A stretch of 46,349 nucleotides of DNA, from positions 1 through 46,349 of the forward strand of contig CAJXIY010000011.1 of the NCBI GenBank assembly GCA_913054495.1. Reading direction: 5' to 3'. The notes below the pieces were generated by a model. The model made no database searches and had not been told where the DNA came from. It saw only the letters and a list, made by a program, of their open reading frames with translations. This document shows, in pieces, positions 9,281-18,736 of the stretch; within the stretch, counting starts at the first letter, position 1; each line of letters opens with the position of its first letter. The position numbers and the translations under genes were made by a program. Source of the DNA: an uncultured Gammaproteobacteria bacterium. GTDB lineage: Bacteria; Pseudomonadota; Gammaproteobacteria; Pseudomonadales; Pseudohongiellaceae.

Positions 9281-10261
9281 ATGGAGAACGCGTCGCCGTC
9301 TGACCCGGTTTATTACCAGGACCTGGGCCATGGGATTACCTGCATCGATACCATGCTGCAACGTCGGGGCCTGGCCGCTTGCTATCTTCTGGAACACGAG
9401 GGAATGGCAGGCTTTATCGACACCGGCACTAACAATTCGGTGCCGATACTGCTGGAAGTGCTGAGGTGTAAGGGCATAGCGCCCGAGGCTGTTGCCTATG
9501 TCATGCCCACCCACGTCCATCTCGATCACGCCGGTGGCGCCGGCGGCCTGATGCAGCAATTCCCCAATGCGACATTGATCGTTCACCCCCGCGGCGCCCG
9601 TCATATGATAACGCCGGCGAAACTGGAAGCGGGCTCGCTCGCGGTCTATGGCGAAGAAGAATTTGGCAAGATGTTTGGCCGGCTCACTGCTGTCGACGTC
9701 GACCGTATCCAGATAGCGGAGGATGGTTTCGAGTTGGATTTTAATGGCAGAAGGCTGGTCTTCCTCGATACCCCGGGCCATGCGCGGCATCATTACGTGG
9801 TCTACGACGAATTCAGTCGTGGCTTGTTCACCGGTGATACTTTTGGCGCCAGTTACCCCGAATTAAACTACGGCCGAGCAAGGTTCATTTTTCCGCCCAC
9901 TACCCCCATACAATTCGATCCGCTGGCCTGGCAATCCAGCCTCGAGCGCTTGATGACGCTGGACCCGCAGCGAGTATTTGTTACCCACTTCGGCATGCAT
10001 GAAGAGATACCGGCGATGAAGGCCTTGTTGCTGCAGTCCATTCGGGACTACGCCGATACCGCCGAAGATCTTGCCCAGGTCCCGGATCGAAGTGAGCGCA
10101 TCGCCCGATCGCTGTTGCAGGGAAGTATCGACTACCTGCTGGATGCCCATTGCGGAGTCGATGTAGACACTATTCGGTCACTCATCGGCCGCGATATGGA
10201 GCTCAACGCCCAGGGCCTGGATCACTGGTTGAATGCGCTGCAGGCTCAGGGACAAGCATAG
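9281..10261 (+). CDS. MBL-fold metallo-hydrolase
   Basis: Metallo-beta-lactamase-fold hydrolase. From the ATG at 9281 the protein is 326 residues with the zinc motif THVHLDH (H78, H80, D82, H83), a later DTPGHARHH histidine, FTGDTFG with the bridging Asp, and THFG near residue 235. These are a complete set of dinuclear metal ligands, so the enzyme is probably active. The frame is open back to 9026 inside the preceding gene, but a GGAGA about 10 bases upstream supports 9281 and the metal-binding fold starts shortly after it. Substrate unknown. Confidence 0.88.
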   Translation: MENASPSDPVYYQDLGHGITCIDTMLQRRGLAACYLLEHEGMAGFIDTGTNNSVPILLEVLRCKGIAPEAVAYVMPTHVHLDHAGGAGGLMQQFPNATLIVHPRGARHMITPAKLEAGSLAVYGEEEFGKMFGRLTAVDVDRIQIAEDGFELDFNGRRLVFLDTPGHARHHYVVYDEFSRGLFTGDTFGASYPELNYGRARFIFPPTTPIQFDPLAWQSSLERLMTLDPQRVFVTHFGMHEEIPAMKALLLQSIRDYADTAEDLAQVPDRSERIARSLLQGSIDYLLDAHCGVDVDTIRSLIGRDMELNAQGLDHWLNALQAQGQA

Positions 10262-10353
10262 ACACTCCGGGTTAGGTTCGCGCGGGGCGTTATTAGCTGG
10301 TCTGCAAGCCGGGGTCTTCGAGAGGTTGGACTTGGCGAACATAGCAACGCGGA

Positions 10354-11052
10354 TCAGGATTCCGCAGCTTCCTCCGCAACCACCTGCATGATCCTTTCTC
10401 TGGTCGGTCGCGCCAGTTGGCGGCCATTGATGAACACCGCCGGTGTGCTGCGAACGCCTGAGGCATTGCCACTACGCTGATCGTTACGGACCTTCTGGAT
10501 GACCTCGTCGGATTCGATGTCGGCGCGAAGCTGGTCGAGATCCAGGTCTAACTCCAGCGCATAGCTATCGAATTCTGATTCCGCATCGGTTAATCCGGAC
10601 CAGATTGCCTGGGTAGCGAACAGGTAATCGTGCATTTCCCAGAAGCGGCCCTGTTTACCCGCCGCTTCTGCATAGAGCGAGGCAGTCCAGGAGTGGGGAT
10701 GGGACGCAGTCAGGGGGAAATGCCGAAATACCAGGTGAGCCCGGTCTCGAATACTCGGCCAGAGGCGGGTCATAGTCTCATGCTCGGTGGCACAGGCCGG
10801 GCACTGGAAATCGGCGTAGACGGTGATACTAACGGGTGTCCCCGCGCTACCGCGGACATGGTCGCCGGCAACGATTTCGACGGTGGAATAGGTAGGGCCC
10901 TGGCTGAATAATGTATACAGCACGAACAACAATAGTACCGGAGCGACTACGAAACTGCCCACCTTGACCATCAGTTTCCGGGTTTGTTCTCGCTGTTTCG
11001 CTGCCTGCTGCTTCTGTTCTTTTACCTTGCGTTGCTGATCTCGTTTACCCAT
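10354..11052 (-). CDS. Membrane-anchored DsbA-family thioredoxin-like protein
   Basis: Periplasmic thiol-disulfide oxidoreductase of the DsbA/BdbD (thioredoxin_4) type. A very basic, Gln/Lys-rich cytoplasmic N-terminus (residues 1-30) is followed by one membrane helix (about 31-50) and a thioredoxin domain with the redox motif CPAC (residues 84-87) in YADFQCPACATE, and a cis-Pro site STPAVFING. This resembles vitamin-K-epoxide-reductase-coupled DsbA-like oxidases. It is convergent with the MBL gene, with 92 non-coding bases between them where I see no clear terminator. Confidence 0.88.
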   Translation of the reverse strand: MGKRDQQRKVKEQKQQAAKQREQTRKLMVKVGSFVVAPVLLLFVLYTLFSQGPTYSTVEIVAGDHVRGSAGTPVSITVYADFQCPACATEHETMTRLWPSIRDRAHLVFRHFPLTASHPHSWTASLYAEAAGKQGRFWEMHDYLFATQAIWSGLTDAESEFDSYALELDLDLDQLRADIESDEVIQKVRNDQRSGNASGVRSTPAVFINGRQLARPTRERIMQVVAEEAAES

Positions 11053-11086
11053 CTCTAGTCGGACACCTGAGTATATTTTATTGGAA

Positions 11087-11109
11087 GATGCCAGCGCTAC
11101 GCCGGCATC
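11087..11109. terminator. Hairpin upstream of the DsbA-like gene
   Basis: A stem GATGCC/GGCATC extended by GCG/CGC around a CTA loop lies between the DsbA-like gene and the small membrane-protein gene upstream of it. Read on the minus strand it is followed by an A/T-rich stretch but no real T-tract. It could end transcription of the upstream gene; support is weak. Confidence 0.3.
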
Positions 11110-11274
11110 GAAACCTGGATTATGCGGCTATGTACTATAACCAGAAACGTCGATGAGGCAAAGCCACCACTGTCATCGGCTCAACTTAGATTAATGTCCC
11201 CAATGGCGCTGGCTGAAACGCAAGCAACGGGGCAGGGCTTGGGGGCGGGCGGTGGCGTGAAAAAAAGAATGGCA

Positions 11275-11655
11275 CTAATACCATAAAACCAGGGCGTAGC
11301 CGACTTTGCAACCGATGTGTACAGCCTGATCCTGATGCATGCCGATCCAGCCTTCACACTTGGCAAAGTCCGTAATCCAATGCAGGACGACTTCGAACAG
11401 CGCCAGCCACAGGCTGTTGGTGATGAGGAAGACGATACCACCGTGCACCATGGCGTGCGCGGTGAGCCAGTAATACCAAACCGGGAACAGGCTCGCCTCT
11501 TTATCATGAATCTTGTCATTGCGATTCTTGCCGTAGCCCATAGCTTCGGGTTGCAACACGAAGTCAGCCAGCGCATGACCAAAGATAAGCAAGAAAAGGG
11601 TTTCAATAAATGGCATATGTCCGGGTCCCCAGCTAAGGTCGATCTTCCTTGTCAT
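11275..11655 (-). CDS. Small integral membrane protein, DUF3307-like
   Basis: A 126-residue protein with about three hydrophobic helices. The segments LLIFGHALADFVLQPEAMGYGK and WLTAHAMVHGGIVFL resemble the DUF3307 family, whose members have a conserved GHxxxDFxxQ and HxxxH pattern; the function of that family is not known. An ATG at 11655 gives the full length, but an internal ATG just before the FIETLFLLIFG helix is a possible start with GGGGA about 11 bases upstream. No operon partner is obvious: it is separated by more than 200 bases on each side. Confidence 0.7.
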   Translation of the reverse strand: MTRKIDLSWGPGHMPFIETLFLLIFGHALADFVLQPEAMGYGKNRNDKIHDKEASLFPVWYYWLTAHAMVHGGIVFLITNSLWLALFEVVLHWITDFAKCEGWIGMHQDQAVHIGCKVGYALVLWY

Positions 11656-11919
11656 ATTTAGCGCAGCACAGCGAATATTTCCGAGCCTGTTTCTGCAGGA
11701 GGAATAACAACACGAATTACGCTACTCCACAATAATAAGCATTAAACAGGCCAGGGGATCGCTCGCCGATACGAAGTTGCGAGAGAGTTCACACTTATTC
11801 TCAACTTTATCCAAAGCCTCGAGCCTTGTTGGCGAAGTCTTAGTTTAACTCATTGAAAGTTCTACGGAATGTAAAAAAAACCTACACTATGAAAATGCTG
11901 AAATTGCGTCGAAATTGGG
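11656..11919. other. Non-coding stretch between the DUF3307-like gene and the BNR pseudogene
   Basis: No gene is supported in these 264 bases. The segment is A/T-rich toward 11700-11890 and probably holds the minus-strand promoter for the DUF3307-like gene, but I cannot place hexamers with confidence. No repeat or mobile-element end was seen. Confidence 0.4.
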
Positions 11920-12583
11920 CTAGATTTGACCAAATTTGACACAATATATATCTGCCAGGTGAGCCGCCAGGGACTCCCAATTTTCGCCGCCATTTTTGGA
12001 ATACCAGAGGTTGCCACTGGTAGACCCCATCATCAAAGCCTCGCCGTCGCTGGCAACATCCAGGCAGTGTCGGTATATCTAGTCATAGCTATGGGTTTGC
12101 GGCAGGCCCGCGCGCAGAGACTCGAAGCTGGCACCACCATCTTCGGTGCGGTTCACCACCAGCTGATTATCCACCGGTATTCGACAATCGTCCTTGACCA
12201 CGGGCACGAATCAGGCCAGCGGGTACCGTGCCGGCCCAGAGATCGCCGTTCGCACCGTGTTCGAGAATCCAGATAAGTTCCACAGACTTGGCTTCGTTCG
12301 AGGATTCATCACCCGCTTTATATTGTGCTGGAAATGCCGGTGCCTTACATTCCTGCCAGGATTTACCGTCGTCTCCAGAGCGATGCAGTTTGGGGCCGAA
12401 GTGGCCGAGGTTCAAAGCCGCGTAAGTGACACCGCCGTCGTATGCGGGGAGTACCATGGTTACCGGGTCGCCGGGAAAACTCGGTGGCGACAGAGACCAG
12501 CTGTCGTCAGCATGCCGACGAGCCTGGATAAGTCCCTTTCGCGTTCCAATCCAACACTGTGTTGACATTGCCGTGGCCCTCAT
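11920..12583 (-). pseudogene. Decayed BNR/sialidase-like propeller gene (internal deletion plus stop)
   Basis: The first part (12583 to about 12200) encodes the start of a bacterial BNR-repeat, exo-sialidase-like protein: STQCWIGTRKG, then HRSGDDGKSWQE and GANGDLWAGTVPAGL. After about 12200 the frame is lost. In another frame the C-terminal part reappears, from DCRIPVDNQLVVNRTEDGG (about 12192) through STSGNLWYSKNGGENW to CVKFG near 11930, and ends at a stop at 11920. The middle of the protein, which I expect to be roughly 200 residues from memory of the family, is missing. A TAG at 12079-12081 interrupts the 3' part where a Leu codon is likely (SYD-stop-IYRH). It is a clear remnant next to its usual small partner gene. 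Confidence 0.85.
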
Positions 12584-12598
12584 CTGGATGCGGACAGA

Positions 12599-12868
12599 TT
12601 ACCCTCCGGATAAGGCCTGGGCAATATATACCGCACTGGATGCAGAGACGGTATCGCTTAGATTGCTGCGATCCTGAATCCGTACATTGTCTATGAAGAC
12701 AGTCACATGTTTGCGTAGCTGACCCTGGTCATCCAATAGATAACTGCGCAACCGGGTATTCTCCTCACAGACAGTGTATAACACCTGTATTATGGTATCC
12801 CCTGGTACGGTCATGGATTGACATTTCACATGTCGGTACAGATTAGGTGTGAATTCAACCAGGGCCAT
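12599..12868 (-). CDS. MoaD/ThiS-family ubiquitin-like protein
   Basis: An 89-residue beta-grasp protein ending in the diglycine SGG, as in sulfur carriers MoaD and ThiS whose C-terminus is adenylated and thiocarboxylated. The hydrophobic pattern (VTVFIDNVRIQD, SASSAVYIAQALSGG) fits a ubiquitin-like fold. It sits 15 bases upstream of the BNR-propeller pseudogene on the same strand; small MoaD-like genes and BNR/sialidase-like genes are, to my knowledge, a recurrent pair in Proteobacteria. Its reading frame is intact although the partner is broken. It lies 12 bases after the M23 peptidase gene and is probably cotranscribed with it. Confidence 0.8.
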   Translation of the reverse strand: MALVEFTPNLYRHVKCQSMTVPGDTIIQVLYTVCEENTRLRSYLLDDQGQLRKHVTVFIDNVRIQDRSNLSDTVSASSAVYIAQALSGG

Positions 12869-12880
12869 GTTTGCAACGTC

Positions 12881-13762
12881 TCATTCTGTCAAAAACAGGG
12901 CAGGATCGACTCGAGTGTTATTGAGATTAACACTCCAGTGCAGGTGAGGTCCGGTTACTCTCCCGGTTTGGCCGACTCGGCCGATCTGATCGCCGGTACG
13001 GATAACGGTACCGGGCTCGACATCGATCGTGTTCATGTGGCAGTAGAGGCTGATCAAGCCATGACCATGGTCCATGATGATGGTGTTGCCGTTGAAGAAA
13101 TAATTACCAGTGGTGAGAATAATACCCGGTGCTGGCGCGTAGATGGGCGTGCCTTCATCGGCGGCGATATCCATACCGGAATGGGGATTGCGAGGCTGCT
13201 CGTTAAAAAAGCGCTTAAGGCCGAACGAACTGCTACGGATGCCAGCCACCGGCGCCTGCATGCTAAAAACGGGTGTCAGAGAATCGTCCCAACTGGAGAA
13301 TGCCCTGGTCATCTTGGCACTCTCACGATTTATTCGCACCATATCTTCAGTGTTAGGATTTACCTGGCGAGTATTGCTAATAGTAAGGTGTTGTTCAATA
13401 TACTCCTTGAATTCGATGGAGAACTGCAGTGACTCACTGTGCCCATCTGCGTAACTGAGATCAAATTGCTGAGAACCAATCTCGGCATTCAAGGGAATGC
13501 CGATGATGGCATATTGTTCACCATCGAAATTCGCGAGAGTAATGCGTTGATTTCTGTAGCGGCCGGACAGCGCCCCCGCATGGGTGGGAATGACAGCGAT
13601 GCCGCCCGGCACCAGGGAAGATTTGGGCAAGGTCGTGACCGCAACATCCGCCAGTGTGTATGCTGAATTGACGAGCAATAAGAGGCTTAGGCAAATTGAA
13701 ATATAATAAACCATGCCTACTTTCTGCCTAAATATAAGCCGGTGCATTCTCTTACTTCTCAT
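12881..13762 (-). CDS. M23-family (LytM) metallopeptidase, exported
   Basis: Periplasmic zinc endopeptidase domain of the LytM/M23 type, which cleaves or regulates cleavage of peptidoglycan cross-bridges. A signal peptide (VYYISICLSLLLLVNSAYTLA) is followed by an N-terminal beta domain and the catalytic domain with the zinc motifs HSGMD and HLHW, plus the internal FNGNTIIMDHGHGLISLYCHM. All zinc ligands (H, D, H) and the catalytic His are present, so it should be active. The ATG at 13762 overlaps the end of xseA by 11 bases; a second ATG five codons later at 13747 is also possible. Coupling to xseA is likely. Confidence 0.92.
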   Translation of the reverse strand: MRSKRMHRLIFRQKVGMVYYISICLSLLLLVNSAYTLADVAVTTLPKSSLVPGGIAVIPTHAGALSGRYRNQRITLANFDGEQYAIIGIPLNAEIGSQQFDLSYADGHSESLQFSIEFKEYIEQHLTISNTRQVNPNTEDMVRINRESAKMTRAFSSWDDSLTPVFSMQAPVAGIRSSSFGLKRFFNEQPRNPHSGMDIAADEGTPIYAPAPGIILTTGNYFFNGNTIIMDHGHGLISLYCHMNTIDVEPGTVIRTGDQIGRVGQTGRVTGPHLHWSVNLNNTRVDPALFLTE

Positions 13763-15137
13763 CGTTTACCACTGACTCCACCACGGAAATTATCTGTCCC
13801 CGATTCACTCTGGATAGAATCGTACTGCCTATCCTAACATCGTCGCTGTGGCGGATTACTTTCGCGGAATCGTCATAGGTAATGCTGTATCCCCGGCCCA
13901 GGGTGCCGAGGGGGCTCACCGTGTTGAGAGAACGACTCAATTCCCCCAGTTTTGCATCACGAGTTTTAATCAGAGCAGTTGCCGCTTGTCTCAGGCTCTT
14001 CATAACATTGTCCATCTGTATTTTCAGTTGCTGCAGTCGCTGCGCCGGCGAATGTGCTAACAGTGATCTGGCCAGTTCGTTTAGATCGCTGCTCTGTCTG
14101 CCGAGGTCGTGCGTTATCGCCAGCCGCAGACGGTTTTCGAGTCTATCGAGATTCTGTGCTTGTTCCTGCAGGCGACGGTCCGGATGTTTTAACTGTTTCA
14201 TCAACCATGCCAGAACCTGCTGCGCCTGGCGTAACGTCTGTCCGATGGTGTTGCGAAACTGTAACTGATAAGCCGCAAGTAACTGAAAATAATCCTCCTG
14301 ATCCGGGCTCATCAGCTCGGCGGCGGAAGAAGGGGTCGGTGCCCGCAGATCGGCGACGAAGTCGGCGATGGTGAAGTCGATCTCGTGGCCAACGGCACTG
14401 GTTACTGGTAGCTCGCTGGCATAAATTGCCCGCGCAACCAGCTCCTCGTTGAATGCCTGCAGATCTTCCAGGGAGCCACCGCCGCGACTGACGATGAGTG
14501 CCTGCAGGTCGAGTTTATGCCGGACTCGATTGGCGGATTCGATGGCGCTAACGATTTGCTCCACGGCATCGCCGCCCTGCACGGCGACGGGAAACAGGGT
14601 GATGCGGATGGCTGGAAACCGCCGTTTGAACACACTCAGAATATCCTGTAGCGCCGCCCCCGTCGGTGAAGTGACAACGCCGATGTGGTCATAGCGGGAA
14701 AGCACTTGCTGTTTATTTTCCTGATCGAACAGGCCCTCGGCCTGTAGTCTGGCTTTCAGTTCTTCGAATGCCCGCCGCAGGACCCCATCCCCCACTTCCT
14801 CCATGGAGTCGGCGATCAACTGGTAGTCGCCGCGTCCCTCATAAATGCTCAAGCGTCCCCTGACGATGATCTGATTGCCGTTTGCCGGTTTGAAGCGAAC
14901 GCTCCTATTGTTCCCACGAAACATGGCGCAGCGAATCTGGGCGGACTTGTCTTTTAATGTCAGGTACCAATGGCCGGAGGCCGGCATCGCCAGGTTAGAA
15001 ATTTCGCCTTCGACGACGACCGCCGGGAAATTGGATTCCAGTATCGAGCGCGCCATTCGATTGAGGCTGCTGACCGTGAAGATATTTGCGGGTGCATCGG
15101 CATCGGTGGTGGAGGCTGAGAATTCGCTCTGTCGCAT
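13752..15137 (-). CDS. xseA: Exodeoxyribonuclease VII large subunit
   Basis: XseA is the catalytic large subunit of exonuclease VII, which degrades single-stranded DNA to oligonucleotides. The 461-residue protein has an N-terminal OB fold (about 20-115, FTVSSLNRMARSILESNFP, GEISNLAMPASGHWYLTLKD), the catalytic domain with SPTGAALQDILSVFKRR and SRGGGSLEDLQAFNEE, GHEIDFTIADFVADLRAPTPSSAAE, and a long coiled-coil C-terminal part. It lies on the opposite strand from guaB, as in E. coli, but here about 28 kb separates the two. Confidence 0.98.
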   Translation of the reverse strand: MRQSEFSASTTDADAPANIFTVSSLNRMARSILESNFPAVVVEGEISNLAMPASGHWYLTLKDKSAQIRCAMFRGNNRSVRFKPANGNQIIVRGRLSIYEGRGDYQLIADSMEEVGDGVLRRAFEELKARLQAEGLFDQENKQQVLSRYDHIGVVTSPTGAALQDILSVFKRRFPAIRITLFPVAVQGGDAVEQIVSAIESANRVRHKLDLQALIVSRGGGSLEDLQAFNEELVARAIYASELPVTSAVGHEIDFTIADFVADLRAPTPSSAAELMSPDQEDYFQLLAAYQLQFRNTIGQTLRQAQQVLAWLMKQLKHPDRRLQEQAQNLDRLENRLRLAITHDLGRQSSDLNELARSLLAHSPAQRLQQLKIQMDNVMKSLRQAATALIKTRDAKLGELSRSLNTVSPLGTLGRGYSITYDDSAKVIRHSDDVRIGSTILSRVNRGQIISVVESVVNDEK

Positions 15138-15197
15138 ATAAGCAGTTTAACCTAGAAGGCTGTCAAAATCTCTCAGCGAGTCCTGAAGCATTCAGTC

Positions 15198-16430
15198 TCA
15201 AGGCACACTGCGGCGGCGGTCGCCGCGGGACAGGATTGCGGTAGCGGTGACATTGGCAGAGACGTTAGCTGCGGTGATAAACATATCGACGATGAGGTCG
15301 ATGGCAATCAGGATGCCGATGCCGGCGACCGGCAGACCGAGGGAAGTATAAACCGGTGCCATGATTAGCAGCCCGCCGCTGGGTATTCCCGGCGAATAAA
15401 AGCTGAACAGTCCAATCGCCATAGCGATTACCACCAGCGCCGGAAATCCCAGCTCGATGCCATAAAGACTGGCGATGAAGTAGGTTCCGGCGATGCGTCC
15501 AACGGGAGAGGCAAATTTGAACAGTGTTACTGCGATAGGCAAAACGACCCCGGATATCTTAGTGGAGATGCCAAGTTTCTCGGTAGCGGCTATCGTTGCC
15601 GGCAAGGTGGCAAGAGAAGAACGGGTGCTGAATCCAATTACCTGAACCGGTGCCACGGTGCGGATAAACTGTAACAGTGGCAGTCTTCCAACAATGGTTG
15701 CCAGCGGATAGAGCAACAAGGTCATGCCCACGATGAGGCCGCAGGCGATCACGATAAATGAGCCTAGCGCCGTGATTGCAGCCACGCCCAGGGTAGCCGC
15801 CAAGGGAAATACCAGGGCGAAGATACCGATAGGCGCGAGCGACATTATCCAGCTGATGAGCACAAACATCGCGTCCTTGATCGCGGCAAAAAACTTAACG
15901 ATCAGGGCACGCTGGCTCTCGGAAATGTAGAGCAGGGCGACCGCGAACAGGGCCGTGAAAATCATCAAGGGCAGAACAGAGCCGTCCGCGGCGGCGCGAA
16001 ACGGATTGGCGGGAATCAGGTTTACCAGCCAGTTTCGGAACGGAGGCAACTCGGTAGTGGCCGCCGCCACGTCGGTACTGGCTAACAGGGCCCGGCTGGC
16101 GTCGGCATCGATATTCAGCAGGCCAATTAGCGGGGGCGCAAATATTAACGTATAGGTGCTGGTTGCGATAATCATCAGAACAAACAGCCCGAGTGTCTTG
16201 CTGCCCAAGCTGGCGGCGATGCCGGCGTTGTCCTGTCCCGCTATGGCGGTGACGAGCAAGCCCATGAGCAGGGGAATTACGGTCATGCGGATGGCGTTTA
16301 CCCAAAGCGTGCCGATGGGCTCGATCCAACCCGGCAGCGAGGGAAAGAAGGGGTCCTGGGCCAGGGAGAATCCCACGCCGGCTGCCAGACCCAGACCCAG
16401 AGAGATTAAAATGCGAGTAGAAAGGTTCAT
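15198..16430 (-). CDS. Dicarboxylate/amino acid:cation symporter (DAACS, GltP-like)
   Basis: Sodium- or proton-coupled transporter of the glutamate/dicarboxylate family (SLC1 fold). Multiple hydrophobic helices and two re-entrant-loop-like segments are visible, with the C-terminal DMFITAANVSANVTATAI resembling the substrate-binding DxxxTxxN segment of the family, and STRSSLATLPATI resembling the serine-rich hairpin. The frame is open to 16502, but the natural start is the ATG at 16430 (MNLSTRILISLGLGLAAG), giving 410 residues, a typical length. It is divergent from the PQQ dehydrogenase at 16620, and the 189 bases between should hold both promoters. Substrate not determined. Confidence 0.88.
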   Translation of the reverse strand: MNLSTRILISLGLGLAAGVGFSLAQDPFFPSLPGWIEPIGTLWVNAIRMTVIPLLMGLLVTAIAGQDNAGIAASLGSKTLGLFVLMIIATSTYTLIFAPPLIGLLNIDADASRALLASTDVAAATTELPPFRNWLVNLIPANPFRAAADGSVLPLMIFTALFAVALLYISESQRALIVKFFAAIKDAMFVLISWIMSLAPIGIFALVFPLAATLGVAAITALGSFIVIACGLIVGMTLLLYPLATIVGRLPLLQFIRTVAPVQVIGFSTRSSLATLPATIAATEKLGISTKISGVVLPIAVTLFKFASPVGRIAGTYFIASLYGIELGFPALVVIAMAIGLFSFYSPGIPSGGLLIMAPVYTSLGLPVAGIGILIAIDLIVDMFITAANVSANVTATAILSRGDRRRSVP

Positions 16431-16619
16431 GATTCTTATTCTGTGGCTACGGCCTGTGATTTCAGTAATTCGTCTCGTTGCTGCCGGCGCGTAGCATGAC
16501 ACCCGTAATAAATAGACAAGGCCAGCTTTTTTTGCTTAGCTGAGGCAATACTACCTCGATTCTCGCCAGAAAATCCTACTGGGTATGGTGAGGTCTCAAC
16601 GCAATGCCAGGAAGTAATA

Positions 16620-18680
16620 ATGAGAACAAGCCTGGTCAACCGGCTCCTACTCTCGGCTTTAGTCTGTCATTTTGGATTTGCTGCCCAACTGCTCGTCGCC
16701 CAGCAAGGTGCAGCAAATGGTGAATGGCCGAGTTACGGCGGTGACCTGGGTCACACGCGTTATTCGGCGTTGTCCCAGATCAACGCGCAGAATTTCTCGG
16801 AGTTGGAACTGGCCTGGAGTTTCAAGACCGACAATCTAGGTCCGCGGCCGGAATATCGCTACCAGGCCACACCGCTGGTCATCGATGGTGTCATGTACAC
16901 AACCGGGGGTTCCCGCCGCGCCGTAGTGGCGCTGGATGCCCGTTCCGGCGAGATGCTTTGGATGTATAGTCTCGACGAGGGCGAACGTGGCGGGGCGGCA
17001 CCCAGGCAATTATCTGGCAGGGGCCTGGCATTCTGGCAGGAGGGCGAGGACAAGCGGGTATTATTTGTGACACCTGGCTACCGCCTGATAGCACTGGATG
17101 CAGGCAGCGGTCGCCCGGTGCCGGAATTCGGTGATAACGGCATCGTCGATCTGAAACAGAATGCCGATCAGCAGATCGACCTGGTGACCGGTGAGATAGG
17201 CCTGCATGCGACACCCATCGTCGCCAAGGATGTGGTGATCGTCGGCGCCGCTCATCGTACCGGCGGCAATCCCCGTAGCCGGGAAAATGTCAAAGGCTTC
17301 GTCAGGGGTTTCGACGTTCGCAGTGGTGAGCGCCTGTGGATTTTCCACACCATCCCCTTGCCCGGGGAGTATGGCTATGAATCCTGGTTAGACGGGTCGG
17401 CGGAATACACCGGCAACACCGGCGTGTGGGCACAGATTTCCGTAGATGAGGAATTGGAAATCGTGTATTTGCCGGTAGAGGAATCCACCGGCGATTACTA
17501 TGGCGCCTATCGGCCCGGCGATAACCTGTTTGGTGAAACCCTATTGGCGGTGGACCTCCACACCGGTGAGCGTAAGTGGCACTATCAACTGGTGCATCAC
17601 GGTATTTGGGATCACGATATCCCCGCCGCGCCCATACTCTTGGATATCAATGTCGACGGCCGCCAGATCAAGGCCGTGGCACAACCGACGAAGCAGGCGT
17701 TCCTGTATGTGTTCGACCGAGTCACCGGCGAGCCGGTGTGGCCTATCGAGGAGCGCGCCGTGGAGGCGGGGGACGTACCGGGTGAGTGGTACTCTCCCAC
17801 CCAGCCCTTTCCTACTAAACCACCAGCCTATGATCGGCAGGGAGTGACGGAAGACGATTTGATCGACTTCAGCCCCGAGCTACGGCAGCAGGCGCTGGAA
17901 GTAGCGAGCTGGTATAAGATGGGACCGATCTTTACGCCACCGGTGGTCAGCAATATCGACGGGCCACTGGGCATCTTGATGGCGCCGGCAACCGGCGGGG
18001 GCACCAACTGGCCCGGCGGCTCTTACGACCCGGAAACCCAAATTCTGTACGTTTCGTCCAGTAGCTCGGTCGTCGGCTTGGCCGTGGTGCCACCCTATCC
18101 CGGCCAATCGGATATGGCTTATATTCAGGGTAACGCTGCGACCGGCCCACGCACTTCCGGTGGTGCCGGTTCCTCGGCCGGCGGTGGCCGCACCGAATTT
18201 CAAGTCGCTGCGCGAGAACCACCGGTTTCGAGCCGGGGCAGGCCACCGATTGGTTTGCTGGTACAGCGCCTGCCCCTGTTAAAACCACCCTATGGCGTGA
18301 TCGCTGCGATCGATATGAACAAGGGCGAGTTGCTGTGGACGATTCCCCACGGCAAGACCCCGGACAACGTACGCAATCATCCCCTGCTGCAGAATCTCGA
18401 TATCCCCAGAACCGGCCAGAGTGGTTCGGTGGGCACGCTGGTGACCAGCACCCTGTTGATTGCAGGAGAGCCGCAGTTGACCACGGACAGCTCCGGCGTC
18501 CGCGGCGCCTGGCTTCGCGCCTATGACAAGGCGACTGGCGTCGAGGTCGGCGCAGTACATCTACCGGCACCGCAGACCGGCTCGCCGATGACCTATATGC
18601 TCGATGGTGAGCAGTATCTAGTGCTGGCGGTCAGCGGCAGTGGCTACTCCGGTGAACTCCGCGCCTATAAATTGCCCTGA
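16620..18680 (+). CDS. PQQ-dependent dehydrogenase, glucose/quinate type, exported
   Basis: Periplasmic quinoprotein of 686 residues. A signal peptide (about 1-28) precedes the propeller opening EWPSYGGDLGHTRYSALSQIN. The repeats carry AxDxxSGExxW-type blades (ALDARSGEMLWMYS, AIDMNKGELLWTI). HHGIWDHDIPAAPILLD has the catalytic-Asp region seen in membrane glucose dehydrogenase-type enzymes (WDxDxP), and GGTNWPGGSYDPETQ matches the family's active-site loop. No transmembrane N-domain and no haem motif are present, so it probably passes electrons to an external acceptor. AGGAAG 9 bases upstream supports the ATG. The MBL-like gene follows 56 bases later. Confidence 0.93.
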   Translation: MRTSLVNRLLLSALVCHFGFAAQLLVAQQGAANGEWPSYGGDLGHTRYSALSQINAQNFSELELAWSFKTDNLGPRPEYRYQATPLVIDGVMYTTGGSRRAVVALDARSGEMLWMYSLDEGERGGAAPRQLSGRGLAFWQEGEDKRVLFVTPGYRLIALDAGSGRPVPEFGDNGIVDLKQNADQQIDLVTGEIGLHATPIVAKDVVIVGAAHRTGGNPRSRENVKGFVRGFDVRSGERLWIFHTIPLPGEYGYESWLDGSAEYTGNTGVWAQISVDEELEIVYLPVEESTGDYYGAYRPGDNLFGETLLAVDLHTGERKWHYQLVHHGIWDHDIPAAPILLDINVDGRQIKAVAQPTKQAFLYVFDRVTGEPVWPIEERAVEAGDVPGEWYSPTQPFPTKPPAYDRQGVTEDDLIDFSPELRQQALEVASWYKMGPIFTPPVVSNIDGPLGILMAPATGGGTNWPGGSYDPETQILYVSSSSSVVGLAVVPPYPGQSDMAYIQGNAATGPRTSGGAGSSAGGGRTEFQVAAREPPVSSRGRPPIGLLVQRLPLLKPPYGVIAAIDMNKGELLWTIPHGKTPDNVRNHPLLQNLDIPRTGQSGSVGTLVTSTLLIAGEPQLTTDSSGVRGAWLRAYDKATGVEVGAVHLPAPQTGSPMTYMLDGEQYLVLAVSGSGYSGELRAYKLP

Positions 18681-18736
18681 TCAGAGAGTCCGCTGTCTCT
18701 TTATCAGCGCCAACACGAAAATTTTCAGGAGCACAA

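Noticed and set aside
12818..13432. Plus-strand open frame of 204 codons
   Set aside because: It is the antisense of the M23 peptidase gene, which has complete zinc motifs; the plus frame has no recognisable domain.
16620..18680. D-x-D in WDHDIP of the glucose-type PQQ enzyme as a lanthanide mark
   Set aside because: The glucose dehydrogenase branch normally has WDxDxP at this place, so it does not indicate lanthanide use there.
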